Assembly (NCBI RefSeq): GCF_002893765.1
Contig: NZ_CP025938.1
Coordinates: forward strand, 4,052,544-4,116,543
Source: Tamlana carrageenivorans
GTDB lineage: Bacteria > Bacteroidota > Bacteroidia > Flavobacteriales > Flavobacteriaceae
DNA length: 64,000 nt
Reading direction: 5' to 3'
The notes under the pieces are model-generated. The model made no database searches, was not told the DNA's origin, and was given only the letters and a program-made list of their open reading frames with translations. A program made the position numbers and the translations under genes. Of the stretch, positions 39,534 to 48,113 are shown piece after piece (within the stretch, counting starts at the first letter, position 1; each line of letters starts with the position of its first letter).

Positions 39534-41984
39534 TTAAGATGATCCCTCCTTAACATGCTCCAAATCATTTAAAACTAACCGAATCTCCCCATAAGTATAT
39601 TTATCATCCAATTGCTGTTTTAAATCTGAAATGGTTTCATAGGTTTTCTGTGGAATAAGCGTTTTTAAATCATTATAATGCGCTACAGACATTAAATCTA
39701 ATACTTCTACTTCCCCGGAAGGGATGAAGCTGGCCAGGTGTCCGAAAATGGTATTTTCATTTAACTCACGTATATCTGAAATCTCCTTAATGGTTTTACC
39801 TTTTTTAAATAACTTTAAAGATTCAAATTTTGTTTCACCAACTTTTCGCTTCGGCTTATCATTAAATATTTCGGTGTCTTTTTCAATTTCAATGTCATTT
39901 TCCTCACAATAATCAATGATTTCCTTTAAGATGGTATCACCATATTTTTGTACACGGGTTTTTCCCATACCATTAACCTTAAGTAAAGCACTTTTAGTTG
40001 TTGGAAGATTTTCACACATATCGTAAAGGGCTTTTTGAGTAAATACTTGAAAATGCACCAAGCTTTTCGCCTCTGCAATTTCATTTCTAAGTACTCGTAA
40101 GCGTTCAAAAAGTTCCACATGACTGGTACCGTCTACCACGGATTTTCTAGTACGTTTCGGTTTATTTTTCTCCTTAAATATCGCCTTAGTACGCCATTCC
40201 AAAAAGGACTTGGTTTGAAAGCCTTCATGTAGTTCATTAAAGTACAGCGTTTTAAACTCCAAAAATTCTTCTAAAGCATCTAAATTTTTGGTGATATCTG
40301 CACCCACAACTTGGTTATCTGTAGTAAAAGCAAAGGCATTTAAGGGTGTTGTAAAATGCGTAACTGTCTCGGTTTTAAAATAAGCAATCGCCTTTTTAAA
40401 ACGCTCTTGAATTAAGGGGCTGGTCTCTGGCAAACCTTCATCCTCTGAAATTTGTTTGAGTTGTACCATAAAACCATTAGCTACTTTTAAGAAATCGGCC
40501 AACTTATCTTTAAAAGGTAACATGATCGCTTCTATATTACCTTCTATAACCGATTTGTTTTTGTAATAAATATCCAAAATGCGATTTACAGGAAACAAAA
40601 AGGGATAAAAATCGAAAATTTCATGAATGAGATCCAGTTGAAATCTTTTTTTTGAAGCTTCTAAAACAGCATCATCCGGTGTATTTTGTTCGGCCTTTTC
40701 ATTAAAAGCAATCACATTAATGTCGCTTATAATTTGATTAGACTGAATTTTACTTTTCAAAACCAGGCCTTCTAAGGATTTACACCGACTTAGTGCCACA
40801 TAGGTTTGGCCGTGTGCAAAAGCGCCTTCAGCATCAATAATGGCCTTATCGAAGGTTAACCCTTGACTTTTATGAATGGTTATGGACCAAGCCAAACGCA
40901 ATGGCATTTGGGTATAGGATCCTATTTTTTCTTCAGTAATTGCCTTAGTTTCTTTATCTACCGTGTAATTTATATTTTCCCAAACTTCGGGTTTCACTTC
41001 AATATTGAAGTCGTCGTCAGGACAATGTACAACAACCTCATCTTTATCAAGATAGAGGATTTTACCAATTTTACCATTAAAATAACGTTTGGAAGGATCG
41101 CTATCATTTTTAACAAACATAACCTGCGCACCAACCTTTAAATCTAAAGATTCATTATTTGGATAGGCATACTCTGGAAACTTACCCTCTACTAGAGCTT
41201 TATAAGTAAATATTTTAGAATCTAATTTATCGAGTTCTGCTTGATTTGTGGCTTCAGCCTTTCTGTTGTGGGTCGTTAACGAGATGTAACCTGCATCTGG
41301 TTTTGGTGCAAAATTTGGAATATGACGTTTGTTTAACTCTTCCGCGGAAGCGTTACTTAACTTATTGTTTCTAATTTCATTTAAGATATCAATAAACGTA
41401 GGATTTTCTTGACGGTAAATATGTTTTAATTCTACCGAAATAGCTTCACATTGCATATAAGCATGACTACTAAAAAAGAATCCGTTGCGGTAATGTGCTT
41501 TTAAAAGTTCCCATTCTTGTTCTTTTACTACGGGCGATAATTGCTGTAAATCCCCTATCATTAACACCTGAACGCCTCCAAACACCTTGTTTCTATCCCT
41601 ATAACGACGTAAGGTTTTATCTATACCATCTAACAAATCGGCGCGCACCATACTAATTTCATCAATTACTAGAAGGTCCATAGACTTAATAATATTGATT
41701 TTAGTTTTACTAAATTTTCTATTATACCCTTTAGAAGCGTTTAAGTCGGTATCTGGTAAAATTGGCCCAAAGGGCATTTGAAAAAAAGAATGTATGGTAA
41801 CACCTTTCGCATTGATAGCTGCTACTCCTGTTGGCGCTACAACCACCATACGTTTTAAACTTTCTTTTTTTAAACGGTGTAAAAAGGTTGTTTTTCCTGT
41901 GCCTGCTTTTCCTGTTAAAAAAATGGATCGGTTTGTATTATTTACAAACGCCCATGCCAATTCGAGTTCCTTATTTACAGCCAT
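39534..41984 (-). CDS. PIF1-like superfamily 1 helicase with C-terminal HRDC and helix-turn-helix domains
   Basis: The 816-residue protein has Walker A FLTGKAGTGKTTFLHRLK, motif Ia VVVAPTGVAAINAKGVTIHS, Walker B LLVIDEISMVRADLLDGID, IGDLQQLSPV and late motifs LAWSITIHKSQGLTFDKAII and YVALSRCKSLEGL, the set found in PIF1/RecD2-type helicases. It then has an HRDC-like segment (LFERLRVLRNEIAEAKSLVH to KYGDTILKEIIDY) and an HTH_40-like end (LFKKGKTIKEISDIRELNEN). It probably unwinds DNA at stalled forks or structured sites. I start at ATG 41984 (MAVNKELELAWAFV); the open frame upstream is a run of hydrophobic residues with no homology. Confidence 0.88.
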   Translation of the reverse strand: MAVNKELELAWAFVNNTNRSIFLTGKAGTGKTTFLHRLKKESLKRMVVVAPTGVAAINAKGVTIHSFFQMPFGPILPDTDLNASKGYNRKFSKTKINIIKSMDLLVIDEISMVRADLLDGIDKTLRRYRDRNKVFGGVQVLMIGDLQQLSPVVKEQEWELLKAHYRNGFFFSSHAYMQCEAISVELKHIYRQENPTFIDILNEIRNNKLSNASAEELNKRHIPNFAPKPDAGYISLTTHNRKAEATNQAELDKLDSKIFTYKALVEGKFPEYAYPNNESLDLKVGAQVMFVKNDSDPSKRYFNGKIGKILYLDKDEVVVHCPDDDFNIEVKPEVWENINYTVDKETKAITEEKIGSYTQMPLRLAWSITIHKSQGLTFDKAIIDAEGAFAHGQTYVALSRCKSLEGLVLKSKIQSNQIISDINVIAFNEKAEQNTPDDAVLEASKKRFQLDLIHEIFDFYPFLFPVNRILDIYYKNKSVIEGNIEAIMLPFKDKLADFLKVANGFMVQLKQISEDEGLPETSPLIQERFKKAIAYFKTETVTHFTTPLNAFAFTTDNQVVGADITKNLDALEEFLEFKTLYFNELHEGFQTKSFLEWRTKAIFKEKNKPKRTRKSVVDGTSHVELFERLRVLRNEIAEAKSLVHFQVFTQKALYDMCENLPTTKSALLKVNGMGKTRVQKYGDTILKEIIDYCEENDIEIEKDTEIFNDKPKRKVGETKFESLKLFKKGKTIKEISDIRELNENTIFGHLASFIPSGEVEVLDLMSVAHYNDLKTLIPQKTYETISDLKQQLDDKYTYGEIRLVLNDLEHVKEGSS

Positions 41985-42194
41985 TAAGTATTTTAAAATT
42001 ATTAGAAATTGAAGGTAATAAATATAGAAGTTTTTCAATAGTTTTAAAGTAAATTTCCTACAAAAAATACAGATACACCACAATATAATGCAGAGATGTT
42101 TGATTTGCTTATAAATAAACATAAAAAACATTTACCATAAACAACTTAAAATCTGATTATTACATTTTAAACTAAGAAGCGTACTAAGAAGAAC

Positions 42195-42225
42195 AAAAAA
42201 AAATCCAGCCTAGCGCTGGATTTTT
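42195..42225 (-). terminator. Terminator of the two-component operon
   Basis: An 11-bp perfect stem, AAAAATCCAGC (42199-42209) with GCTGGATTTTT (42215-42225), has a 5-nt loop and, on the minus strand, a T-run. It lies 20 bp beyond the response-regulator stop. Confidence 0.92.
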
Positions 42226-42244
42226 CTTATAATAGTATTGATTT

Positions 42245-42949
42245 TTAACTATTTACAACTAACCTAAAACCTTCTCCATGGATATTTAGTATTTCTACCT
42301 TTTCATCAAGTTTTAAGTATTTACGCAACTTAGCTATATAAACATCCATACTACGCGATGTAAAATAATTATCGTCACGCCAAATTTTTGTAAGCGCTAA
42401 TTCACGCGGCATTAAATCATTTTCATGAAGGGCTAACAAGCGCAACAACTCATTCTCTTTAGGAGATAATTTAACAGGATCGCCACCTTTAAACTTTAAG
42501 AAACGTAATTTAGAGTTTAAATCGAAATCTCCAATTTTAAACTCAAATTGCTTACTATCAGAAATCGTTTCTGTAGCCTTACGTTGGATTATGGCCTTAA
42601 TTTTCATTAAAAGCACTTCACTATCAAACGGCTTGTTTAAGTAATCGTCTGCTCCAACTTTATAACCTTTTAAAACATCTTCTTTCATTGTTTTCGCGGT
42701 TAAGAAAATAATGGGAACATCTGTGTTTTTTTCTCTTATTTCTTTAGCTAATGTAAAGCCATCTTTATAAGGCATCATAACATCGAGAATACACAAGTCA
42801 AAATCATCTTTTTTGAATTTTTCAAATCCTTCCATACCATTTTTGGCATGTGTGACTTCGTATTCATTCATCATTAAATAATCCTTAAGAACCGTTCCAA
42901 AATTAGGATCGTCTTCTACTAATAATATTCTCTTTTTTTGCTCTTCCAT
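42245..42949 (-). CDS. OmpR-family response regulator (RprY-like)
   Basis: The 234-residue protein has a receiver domain with the acidic pocket VEDDPNF, the phosphoacceptor D56 in DLCILDVMMPYKDGF, and K in IIFLTAKTMKEDVLKGYKVG. The winged-helix DNA-binding domain (LSPKENELLRLLALHENDLM to YFTSRSMDVYIAKLRKYLKL) follows. It is paired with the sensor kinase gene four bases upstream. The pair resembles RprX/RprY of Bacteroidota, linked in Bacteroides to membrane and stress regulation; that role is only inferred here. Confidence 0.93.
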   Translation of the reverse strand: MEEQKKRILLVEDDPNFGTVLKDYLMMNEYEVTHAKNGMEGFEKFKKDDFDLCILDVMMPYKDGFTLAKEIREKNTDVPIIFLTAKTMKEDVLKGYKVGADDYLNKPFDSEVLLMKIKAIIQRKATETISDSKQFEFKIGDFDLNSKLRFLKFKGGDPVKLSPKENELLRLLALHENDLMPRELALTKIWRDDNYFTSRSMDVYIAKLRKYLKLDEKVEILNIHGEGFRLVVNS

Positions 42950-42953
42950 GATA

Positions 42954-44522
42954 TTACGATATTAACGGAAGCTTTATGGTAAATGTGCTCCCTTTGTCTT
43001 TTTCACTTTCTACTGATATATGACCTTGGTGGTCTTCTACAATTCTTTTAACGTAAGCCAATCCTAATCCGTGACCTTTAACGTTATGAATATTACCGGT
43101 GTGTTCTCTATAAAATTTTTCGAACACTTTTTTTGCGGCTGTTTTACTCATACCGCTCCCGTGATCTTTCACTTTTAACAAAACATTAGTGCCCACATTT
43201 TCTGTATACACTTCAATTCTAGGGGCTTCAGGAGAATACTTAATGGCATTATCCAACATATTAACAATAACGTTTGTAAAATGTGTTTCGTTAGCCAAAA
43301 CCGATGTTTTTTCGGCATTTAAAAACGTCTTAATATAGCCTTGTCTATCCTCCACAATTAACTCTACATGTGTAATAGCATCTTCAATTAATTCATGTAG
43401 GTTTACTCTATCTTTATTTATGTTAAGTTCGTTCTTTTCTAATTTAGATATTCTTAAAACATTTTCAACTTGAGCATGCATGCGTTTATTTTCCTCCTTG
43501 ATCATCGACAGGTAACGCACAACCTTATCTTGATCGGCAATAACTTTCGGGTTCTTAATCGCATCGAGTGCCAAGTTTATAGTTGCAATAGGTGTTTTAA
43601 ACTCATGCGTCATGTTATTAATAAAATCGGTTTTAATTTCCGAAATTTTACGCTGTTTTACGAGTTGATATAAAGCCAGACCTGAAGCCAAAATGATAAT
43701 TAGTGTAAACATTATGGAAAGTGTAATCATTCCAATAACGCCAGATAAGATAAATTTTCTTTTATCCGGAAAATTAACTAATAACCTATAAAGACTACGG
43801 TTATTTTCATCATAGAAAATAGGAACACCATAAGTAGAATCTTTATGATAATCGAAATTATCACTATGTACTTTTGTTGCTAAATCATTACCGTAAATGG
43901 CAAATTCAAAATCAATATTAATACCATATTTAGTCAGTTTTTCGGCTAATAAAGTTCTTATTTCCTCTTCAGAAACCCTTTTATGAACAGGCGTTCTTTT
44001 TAAAACCTCTTTAAAACTTTTCTCAAGACTTAATTTTTGGGCTTCATCGATGGTACCACTTCTAATAATTTTAGAAATCGGACTTTTAAGGTCTTTATCT
44101 GATGATTCCAAATTACTATAAATTTCGGTAGTTGAGTTCCCGATAATGTTTGTTATATCCAGGCTATCTAAACCAATATCAAAGAGCGATGAGGATAATT
44201 TATAATCCTCTTGTAAAACGTTACTTTTATAGATAAGTGTTTCTTTCGTGCTGTTGTTTTTTCTGTAAATTAACAGTTGAGAGACAGCTTCTTCGTCAGC
44301 TTTTTTTTCTTTATCTAAGCTTAAATACTCCGTAAAATATTTTTCAAATTCATTTTCCTCAATCGTATTAGAAACGTTATTTAAAACGGTAACGACATTA
44401 GACTTAAAACGGTTTCTTTCATTATTTACAGAATCATTAATATAATAAGCCTGAATAGCAATAATACCAATAAGCGACAAGCTCATCAGTATTATTAATA
44501 AGATAAATATCCTTTTACTCAT
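42954..44522 (-). CDS. Membrane sensor histidine kinase (RprX-like)
   Basis: The 522-residue kinase has transmembrane helix 1 (residues 5-27), a periplasmic sensor region of about 230 residues with much Ser/Glu, helix 2 (258-287), then the dimerisation domain with H306 (INNMTHEFKTPIATINLALD). The HATPase domain follows, with N box ANETHFTNVIVNMLDNAIKY, G1 VKDHGSGMS and G2 VKGHGLGLAYVKRI. There is no HAMP domain of usual length. It is transcribed with the response regulator after it, and after coaE. The signal is unknown. Confidence 0.92.
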   Translation of the reverse strand: MSKRIFILLIILMSLSLIGIIAIQAYYINDSVNNERNRFKSNVVTVLNNVSNTIEENEFEKYFTEYLSLDKEKKADEEAVSQLLIYRKNNSTKETLIYKSNVLQEDYKLSSSLFDIGLDSLDITNIIGNSTTEIYSNLESSDKDLKSPISKIIRSGTIDEAQKLSLEKSFKEVLKRTPVHKRVSEEEIRTLLAEKLTKYGINIDFEFAIYGNDLATKVHSDNFDYHKDSTYGVPIFYDENNRSLYRLLVNFPDKRKFILSGVIGMITLSIMFTLIIILASGLALYQLVKQRKISEIKTDFINNMTHEFKTPIATINLALDAIKNPKVIADQDKVVRYLSMIKEENKRMHAQVENVLRISKLEKNELNINKDRVNLHELIEDAITHVELIVEDRQGYIKTFLNAEKTSVLANETHFTNVIVNMLDNAIKYSPEAPRIEVYTENVGTNVLLKVKDHGSGMSKTAAKKVFEKFYREHTGNIHNVKGHGLGLAYVKRIVEDHQGHISVESEKDKGSTFTIKLPLIS

Positions 44523-44584
44523 CGATCAAAATTAACATTTTAACATTAAAAATCTTATCATTTAACCTTACATTAACAAAAATG

Positions 44585-45175
44585 TTAAAATTTAAGATTT
44601 CCTAAAATTTCTTTATGTATTTTTAAGACTTGAGTATAAGTTTCCTCTAAAACAGTGTTAAAAACCACAAAATCTGAAAGCTTTATTTTTTCTTCATCAG
44701 ACCATTGATTTTTCATGATATTTTCAATCTTTTCAATCGTAGTATCATCTCTATTTAACAAGCGTTTTATTTTTAAATCTTTAGGAGCTGTGACGCTTAT
44801 TACAAAATCGCAGGACTGATGCCCTCCATTTTCAAATAAAATAGCTACTTCTTTAATAACATAGGGTGCTTTTTGCTTTAAAACCCATTTATCGAAATGC
44901 TCTGAAACTTTTGGATGTACTATCGCATTCATTTTATCGAGATAGGTTTTATCCCTAAAAATAATATTAGCGATAAAGGGTCTGTTTAAACCCTCATTAA
45001 GGTATGCGCTGTCACCAAATAGTTGAATGATTTCATCCCTTAACACAGGTGATTCATTCATCAGTTTTTTAGCCTCATCATCTGCTATATATATCGGCAC
45101 ACCAAGGTCTTTAAACATTTTTGCAACCGTAGTTTTCCCGCTCCCAATACCACCTGTTAGTCCAACTATTTTCAT
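44585..45175 (-). CDS. coaE: Dephospho-CoA kinase
   Basis: The 196-residue enzyme carries out the last step of CoA synthesis. The P-loop GLTGGIGSGKTTVAKMF opens the protein, followed by VPIYIADDEAKKLM, IVHPKVSEHFDKWV and VIKEVAILFENGGHQSCDFV, all conserved in CoaE. KRLLNRDDTTIEKIENIM is the lid. The length is normal. It overlaps the YbbR gene by four bases (ATGA). CoaBC, which acts earlier in the same pathway, is encoded about 5.5 kb away. Confidence 0.95.
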   Translation of the reverse strand: MKIVGLTGGIGSGKTTVAKMFKDLGVPIYIADDEAKKLMNESPVLRDEIIQLFGDSAYLNEGLNRPFIANIIFRDKTYLDKMNAIVHPKVSEHFDKWVLKQKAPYVIKEVAILFENGGHQSCDFVISVTAPKDLKIKRLLNRDDTTIEKIENIMKNQWSDEEKIKLSDFVVFNTVLEETYTQVLKIHKEILGNLKF

Positions 45176-46131
45176 TTTGTAATAATAAATTCGATGCGTT
45201 GCTGACTAATTCTTGAGTGTTTGGCTAGCGCTGGAACCCTAATTAATTCTGGCGTTAAAAAGTTTTGATTATCATGAATTTTCTCAAAATCACAAACTAC
45301 CTCAAAATCCTGTTTTGTAATGCGTTCAAAATTATTTAAGCTTACAACATACGAAACACTCACTTCCTTTGGAAAGTAATTTACAACACTATTTTTAGGT
45401 GTATTAATGACCTTTACAGGAATTTTCAAGGTCCCTTCGGTAAACTTTTCAACCTTAACTTTTAAGGTAACCTGATGAACAGTGTATTGCACTTCTGATG
45501 TGTTTTCTGGAAATTTAAGCTTCAATGGTTCGTTTAAATTCGCTCGAACTTCATTTAATTGTTTCGCTTCTGTTTCTAAAAATTTGATTTTAGATACCAA
45601 AACGTCAGGTCCTATTACCTTTACCGAATCTGGCTCCACTCTAAACGCTTCCGAAGAATTAAAACCAAGGGCATAATTCACTTCTGCCTTTATCTTAACA
45701 GGAACTTTTTTTACCAAATTGACACCATATCGAAAGGCTATTTTTTCGGGTGACAAGTTTAAAATTTCAACCTCATTATCAAACTGTGTATTATTTAAAT
45801 AAGCTTTCGTTTTATTGTATACAAAAGCGTGGTCATTTTTATGAACATCTGAACTAAAATCTACCGTCACTTTTGGTTTCGTGAAATAATACTTTAGCCA
45901 TCTAAATCCATGTGTTTTTAAAGTAATGTTCATACTTACAGAATCATCTAAAATCACATATTCTTGAGGCACATTAACCTTTTCTACCTTAAAAGGAATG
46001 GTATCTGTATAGGTTTTAGATAATTTGGAAATGATTAAAATTATAAAAGCAAATAATAAAAATAAAAGAAACACATTGATTCTTTTATTTTTTATTGAAC
46101 TCAATAATTTAGACTTTAAGGAATTAAGCAT
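45172..46131 (-). CDS. YbbR-like domain protein, membrane-anchored
   Basis: The 319-residue protein has an N-terminal transmembrane helix (INVFLLFLLFAFIILIISKL) followed by tandem YbbR-type beta repeats: IPFKVEKVNVPQEYVILDDS, VPVKIKAEVNYALGFNSSEA and IPVKVINTPKNSVVNYFPKE. YbbR domains elsewhere stand next to CdaA diadenylate cyclase, but no such gene is present here. It lies between the glycosyltransferase gene (4 bp gap) and coaE (4-bp overlap), a common flavobacterial order. It probably acts outside the membrane; the exact role is unknown. Confidence 0.85.
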   Translation of the reverse strand: MLNSLKSKLLSSIKNKRINVFLLFLLFAFIILIISKLSKTYTDTIPFKVEKVNVPQEYVILDDSVSMNITLKTHGFRWLKYYFTKPKVTVDFSSDVHKNDHAFVYNKTKAYLNNTQFDNEVEILNLSPEKIAFRYGVNLVKKVPVKIKAEVNYALGFNSSEAFRVEPDSVKVIGPDVLVSKIKFLETEAKQLNEVRANLNEPLKLKFPENTSEVQYTVHQVTLKVKVEKFTEGTLKIPVKVINTPKNSVVNYFPKEVSVSYVVSLNNFERITKQDFEVVCDFEKIHDNQNFLTPELIRVPALAKHSRISQQRIEFIITK

Positions 46132-46135
46132 GTGA

Positions 46136-47134
46136 TTAAAAAAATAGTTTAGGGAAGTGAGTTTCTGGATTTTTACGCCATACAGAAACCACCCACGTTG
46201 ATTTTAAAAAACCATATCCATATCCGAAAAACTGAACCATAATTGCAGGAAGGGCTAATAAAGCGACATTTAAACTTTTGGTACTAACTAAAGCTACCAT
46301 AAAGGCTACTACAAAATACAATAAATAAACTACTAATAAGAGATTTATTTTGAAAAAGCAAAGCCCAATAGCCAACATTAAACCTGCACTAAACAGTGTA
46401 GGAAACCAATAAGTTAACTTTTTAGAACTCGGATGCCAAACATTTAAAATAGGGCGTACCAATCCGAATTTATAAACTTGTGTGTAAAATTTTACCCAAG
46501 AGATTCGGCGTTTATGATATACGAAAGCCTCGGGAATCAATTTGGTTTCAAAACCTAGTTCCCATAATCTCATGGATAGATCGGGGTCTTCCCCAGGATG
46601 AATTTTACCAAAGCCATGAGATGCTTCAAAAGCTTTTTTGGACAACCCCATATTAAAACTTCTGGGCTGAAATTTATTTAAACTCCCCTTTTTACCACGT
46701 ATACCGCCTGTAGTAATAAAAGAAGTCATTGAGAAATTAATCGCCTTTTGAAGATTTGAAAAAGATTCATGCGCCGTATCTGGACCTCCAAAACAATCTA
46801 CATAATCGTGTGTCAAACTATGTTCAACGGCTTTTAAATAGCCTTTTGGTAAAATACAATCGGAATCTAAAACGATAAAATAATCACCTTTAGCCTTACG
46901 CATTCCAAAATTTCTAGAATCACCAGGACCGGAATTGGGTTTGTAATAATACGCGATATTCAAATAAGGCTGAAAAGCTTTTGCTACAGCTTCTGATGAG
47001 AACTCAGAACCGTCTTCAATAATAACAATTTCAAATGAAAAATCACCTTCAAGAGATTTGAAACTCTCTAAAAGTTCTTGAATTTCATCAGGACGGTTGT
47101 AAACAGGAATTATAAATGAAAACACTTGCGACAT
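46136..47134 (-). CDS. Family 2 glycosyltransferase with C-terminal membrane helices
   Basis: The 332-residue protein has a GT-A domain: FSFIIPVYNRPDEIQELLES, EIVIIEDGSEFSSE, NSGPGDSRNFGMRKAKGDYF and the metal-binding VLDSDC (DxD-like). HPGEDPDLSMRLWELGFETK matches the acceptor-side ED motif. About 90 C-terminal residues form three hydrophobic helices. It is likely an inner-membrane enzyme adding sugars to a lipid or polysaccharide. The substrate is unknown, and no other polysaccharide gene is close. It is first in the run towards coaE. Confidence 0.9.
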   Translation of the reverse strand: MSQVFSFIIPVYNRPDEIQELLESFKSLEGDFSFEIVIIEDGSEFSSEAVAKAFQPYLNIAYYYKPNSGPGDSRNFGMRKAKGDYFIVLDSDCILPKGYLKAVEHSLTHDYVDCFGGPDTAHESFSNLQKAINFSMTSFITTGGIRGKKGSLNKFQPRSFNMGLSKKAFEASHGFGKIHPGEDPDLSMRLWELGFETKLIPEAFVYHKRRISWVKFYTQVYKFGLVRPILNVWHPSSKKLTYWFPTLFSAGLMLAIGLCFFKINLLLVVYLLYFVVAFMVALVSTKSLNVALLALPAIMVQFFGYGYGFLKSTWVVSVWRKNPETHFPKLFF

Positions 47135-47192
47135 ATTACAAAAATAAAGAAAGCACCATCAAACAAATGATTATTAGAGGTTAACTTTAAAC

Positions 47193-47220
47193 CAAAAAAG
47201 CCACCTAAAAACAGGTGGCT
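47193..47220 (-). terminator. Terminator of fabI
   Basis: AGCCACCT (47199-47206) pairs with AGGTGGCT (47213-47220). On the minus strand it is followed by a T-run. It lies 22 bp past the fabI stop. Confidence 0.88.
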
Positions 47221-47241
47221 CTTTTTTAATTTATAAGTTTA

Positions 47242-48063
47242 TTACTTTGTTTCGTTTTCAACAAAGGCTTCCATAACTGCGGTACTTACACCCATGTTAC
47301 TAAATCCTCCGTCGTTATATAGGTTTTGCAAAGTCACTCGTTTTGTTAAGTCACTAAACAAAGAAACTGTATAATTAGCACAATCTAAAGCGGTAGCATT
47401 CCCTAGCGGCGACATTTTATCGGCATAAGAAATAAAACCATCAAATCCTTTCACACCACTTCCTGCTGTAGTAAGTGTTGGTGACTGCGAAATGGTGTTT
47501 ACTCTAACCTTTTTATCTCTTCCAAAGAAATAGCCAAAACTACGAGCAATACTTTCTAAATATGCTTTATTATCGGCCATATCATTATAATCAGGGAATA
47601 CACGTTGTGCTGCCATATAACTTAGAGCCACTATACTTCCCCATTCGTTCATAGCATCTGCTTTGTACAAGGTTTGCATCACTTTATGAAAAGACATCGC
47701 AGAAACATCGGTTCCTTTTTGTGTAAAATCATAATTCTGGTTGGTGTAATGATTTCCTTTTCTCACGTTTATAGACATCCCTATGGAGTGCAGTACGAAA
47801 TCAATTTTTCCACCTAAAATCTCCATAGATTGCTCTACCAACTTTTGTAAATCTTCAAGTGAAGTCGCATCGGCAGGAATAATTTGAGACCCTGTTTTTT
47901 CAGCTAACTCATTAATTTGTCCCATTCGCATTGCAACAGGCGCATTAGTTAATACAAACTCACCGCCTTCTTCATGAACGCGTTCGGCAGTTTTCCAAGC
48001 AATTGAATTTGAGTCTAATGCTCCAAAAATGATCCCTTTCTTTCCTTTTAATAAGTTGTACAT
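47242..48063 (-). CDS. fabI: Enoyl-[acyl-carrier-protein] reductase (NADH), SDR type
   Basis: The 273-residue enzyme carries out the last reduction of each fatty-acid elongation round. GKKGIIFGALDSNSIAWKTA is the divergent nucleotide-binding loop of FabI. FVLHSIGMS is the conserved central strand, and the catalytic Tyr-x6-Lys appears in YNDMADNK; SQSPTLTTAGSGVKGFDGFI follows. The length is that of the single-chain FabI. A -7 box on the minus strand (TATCTTTG, 48102-48109) lies just after the recN stop, so fabI has its own promoter. It ends in a clear terminator. Confidence 0.95.
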   Translation of the reverse strand: MYNLLKGKKGIIFGALDSNSIAWKTAERVHEEGGEFVLTNAPVAMRMGQINELAEKTGSQIIPADATSLEDLQKLVEQSMEILGGKIDFVLHSIGMSINVRKGNHYTNQNYDFTQKGTDVSAMSFHKVMQTLYKADAMNEWGSIVALSYMAAQRVFPDYNDMADNKAYLESIARSFGYFFGRDKKVRVNTISQSPTLTTAGSGVKGFDGFISYADKMSPLGNATALDCANYTVSLFSDLTKRVTLQNLYNDGGFSNMGVSTAVMEAFVENETK

Positions 48064-48113
48064 ATATCTAGTTTCTTGTTTTTAAAAAATTAATTCAGCG
48101 ACAAAGATAGTAA

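Noticed and set aside
40863..41141. Plus-strand frame opposite the helicase gene
   Set aside because: It is antisense to conserved helicase motifs and is only an accident of codon use.
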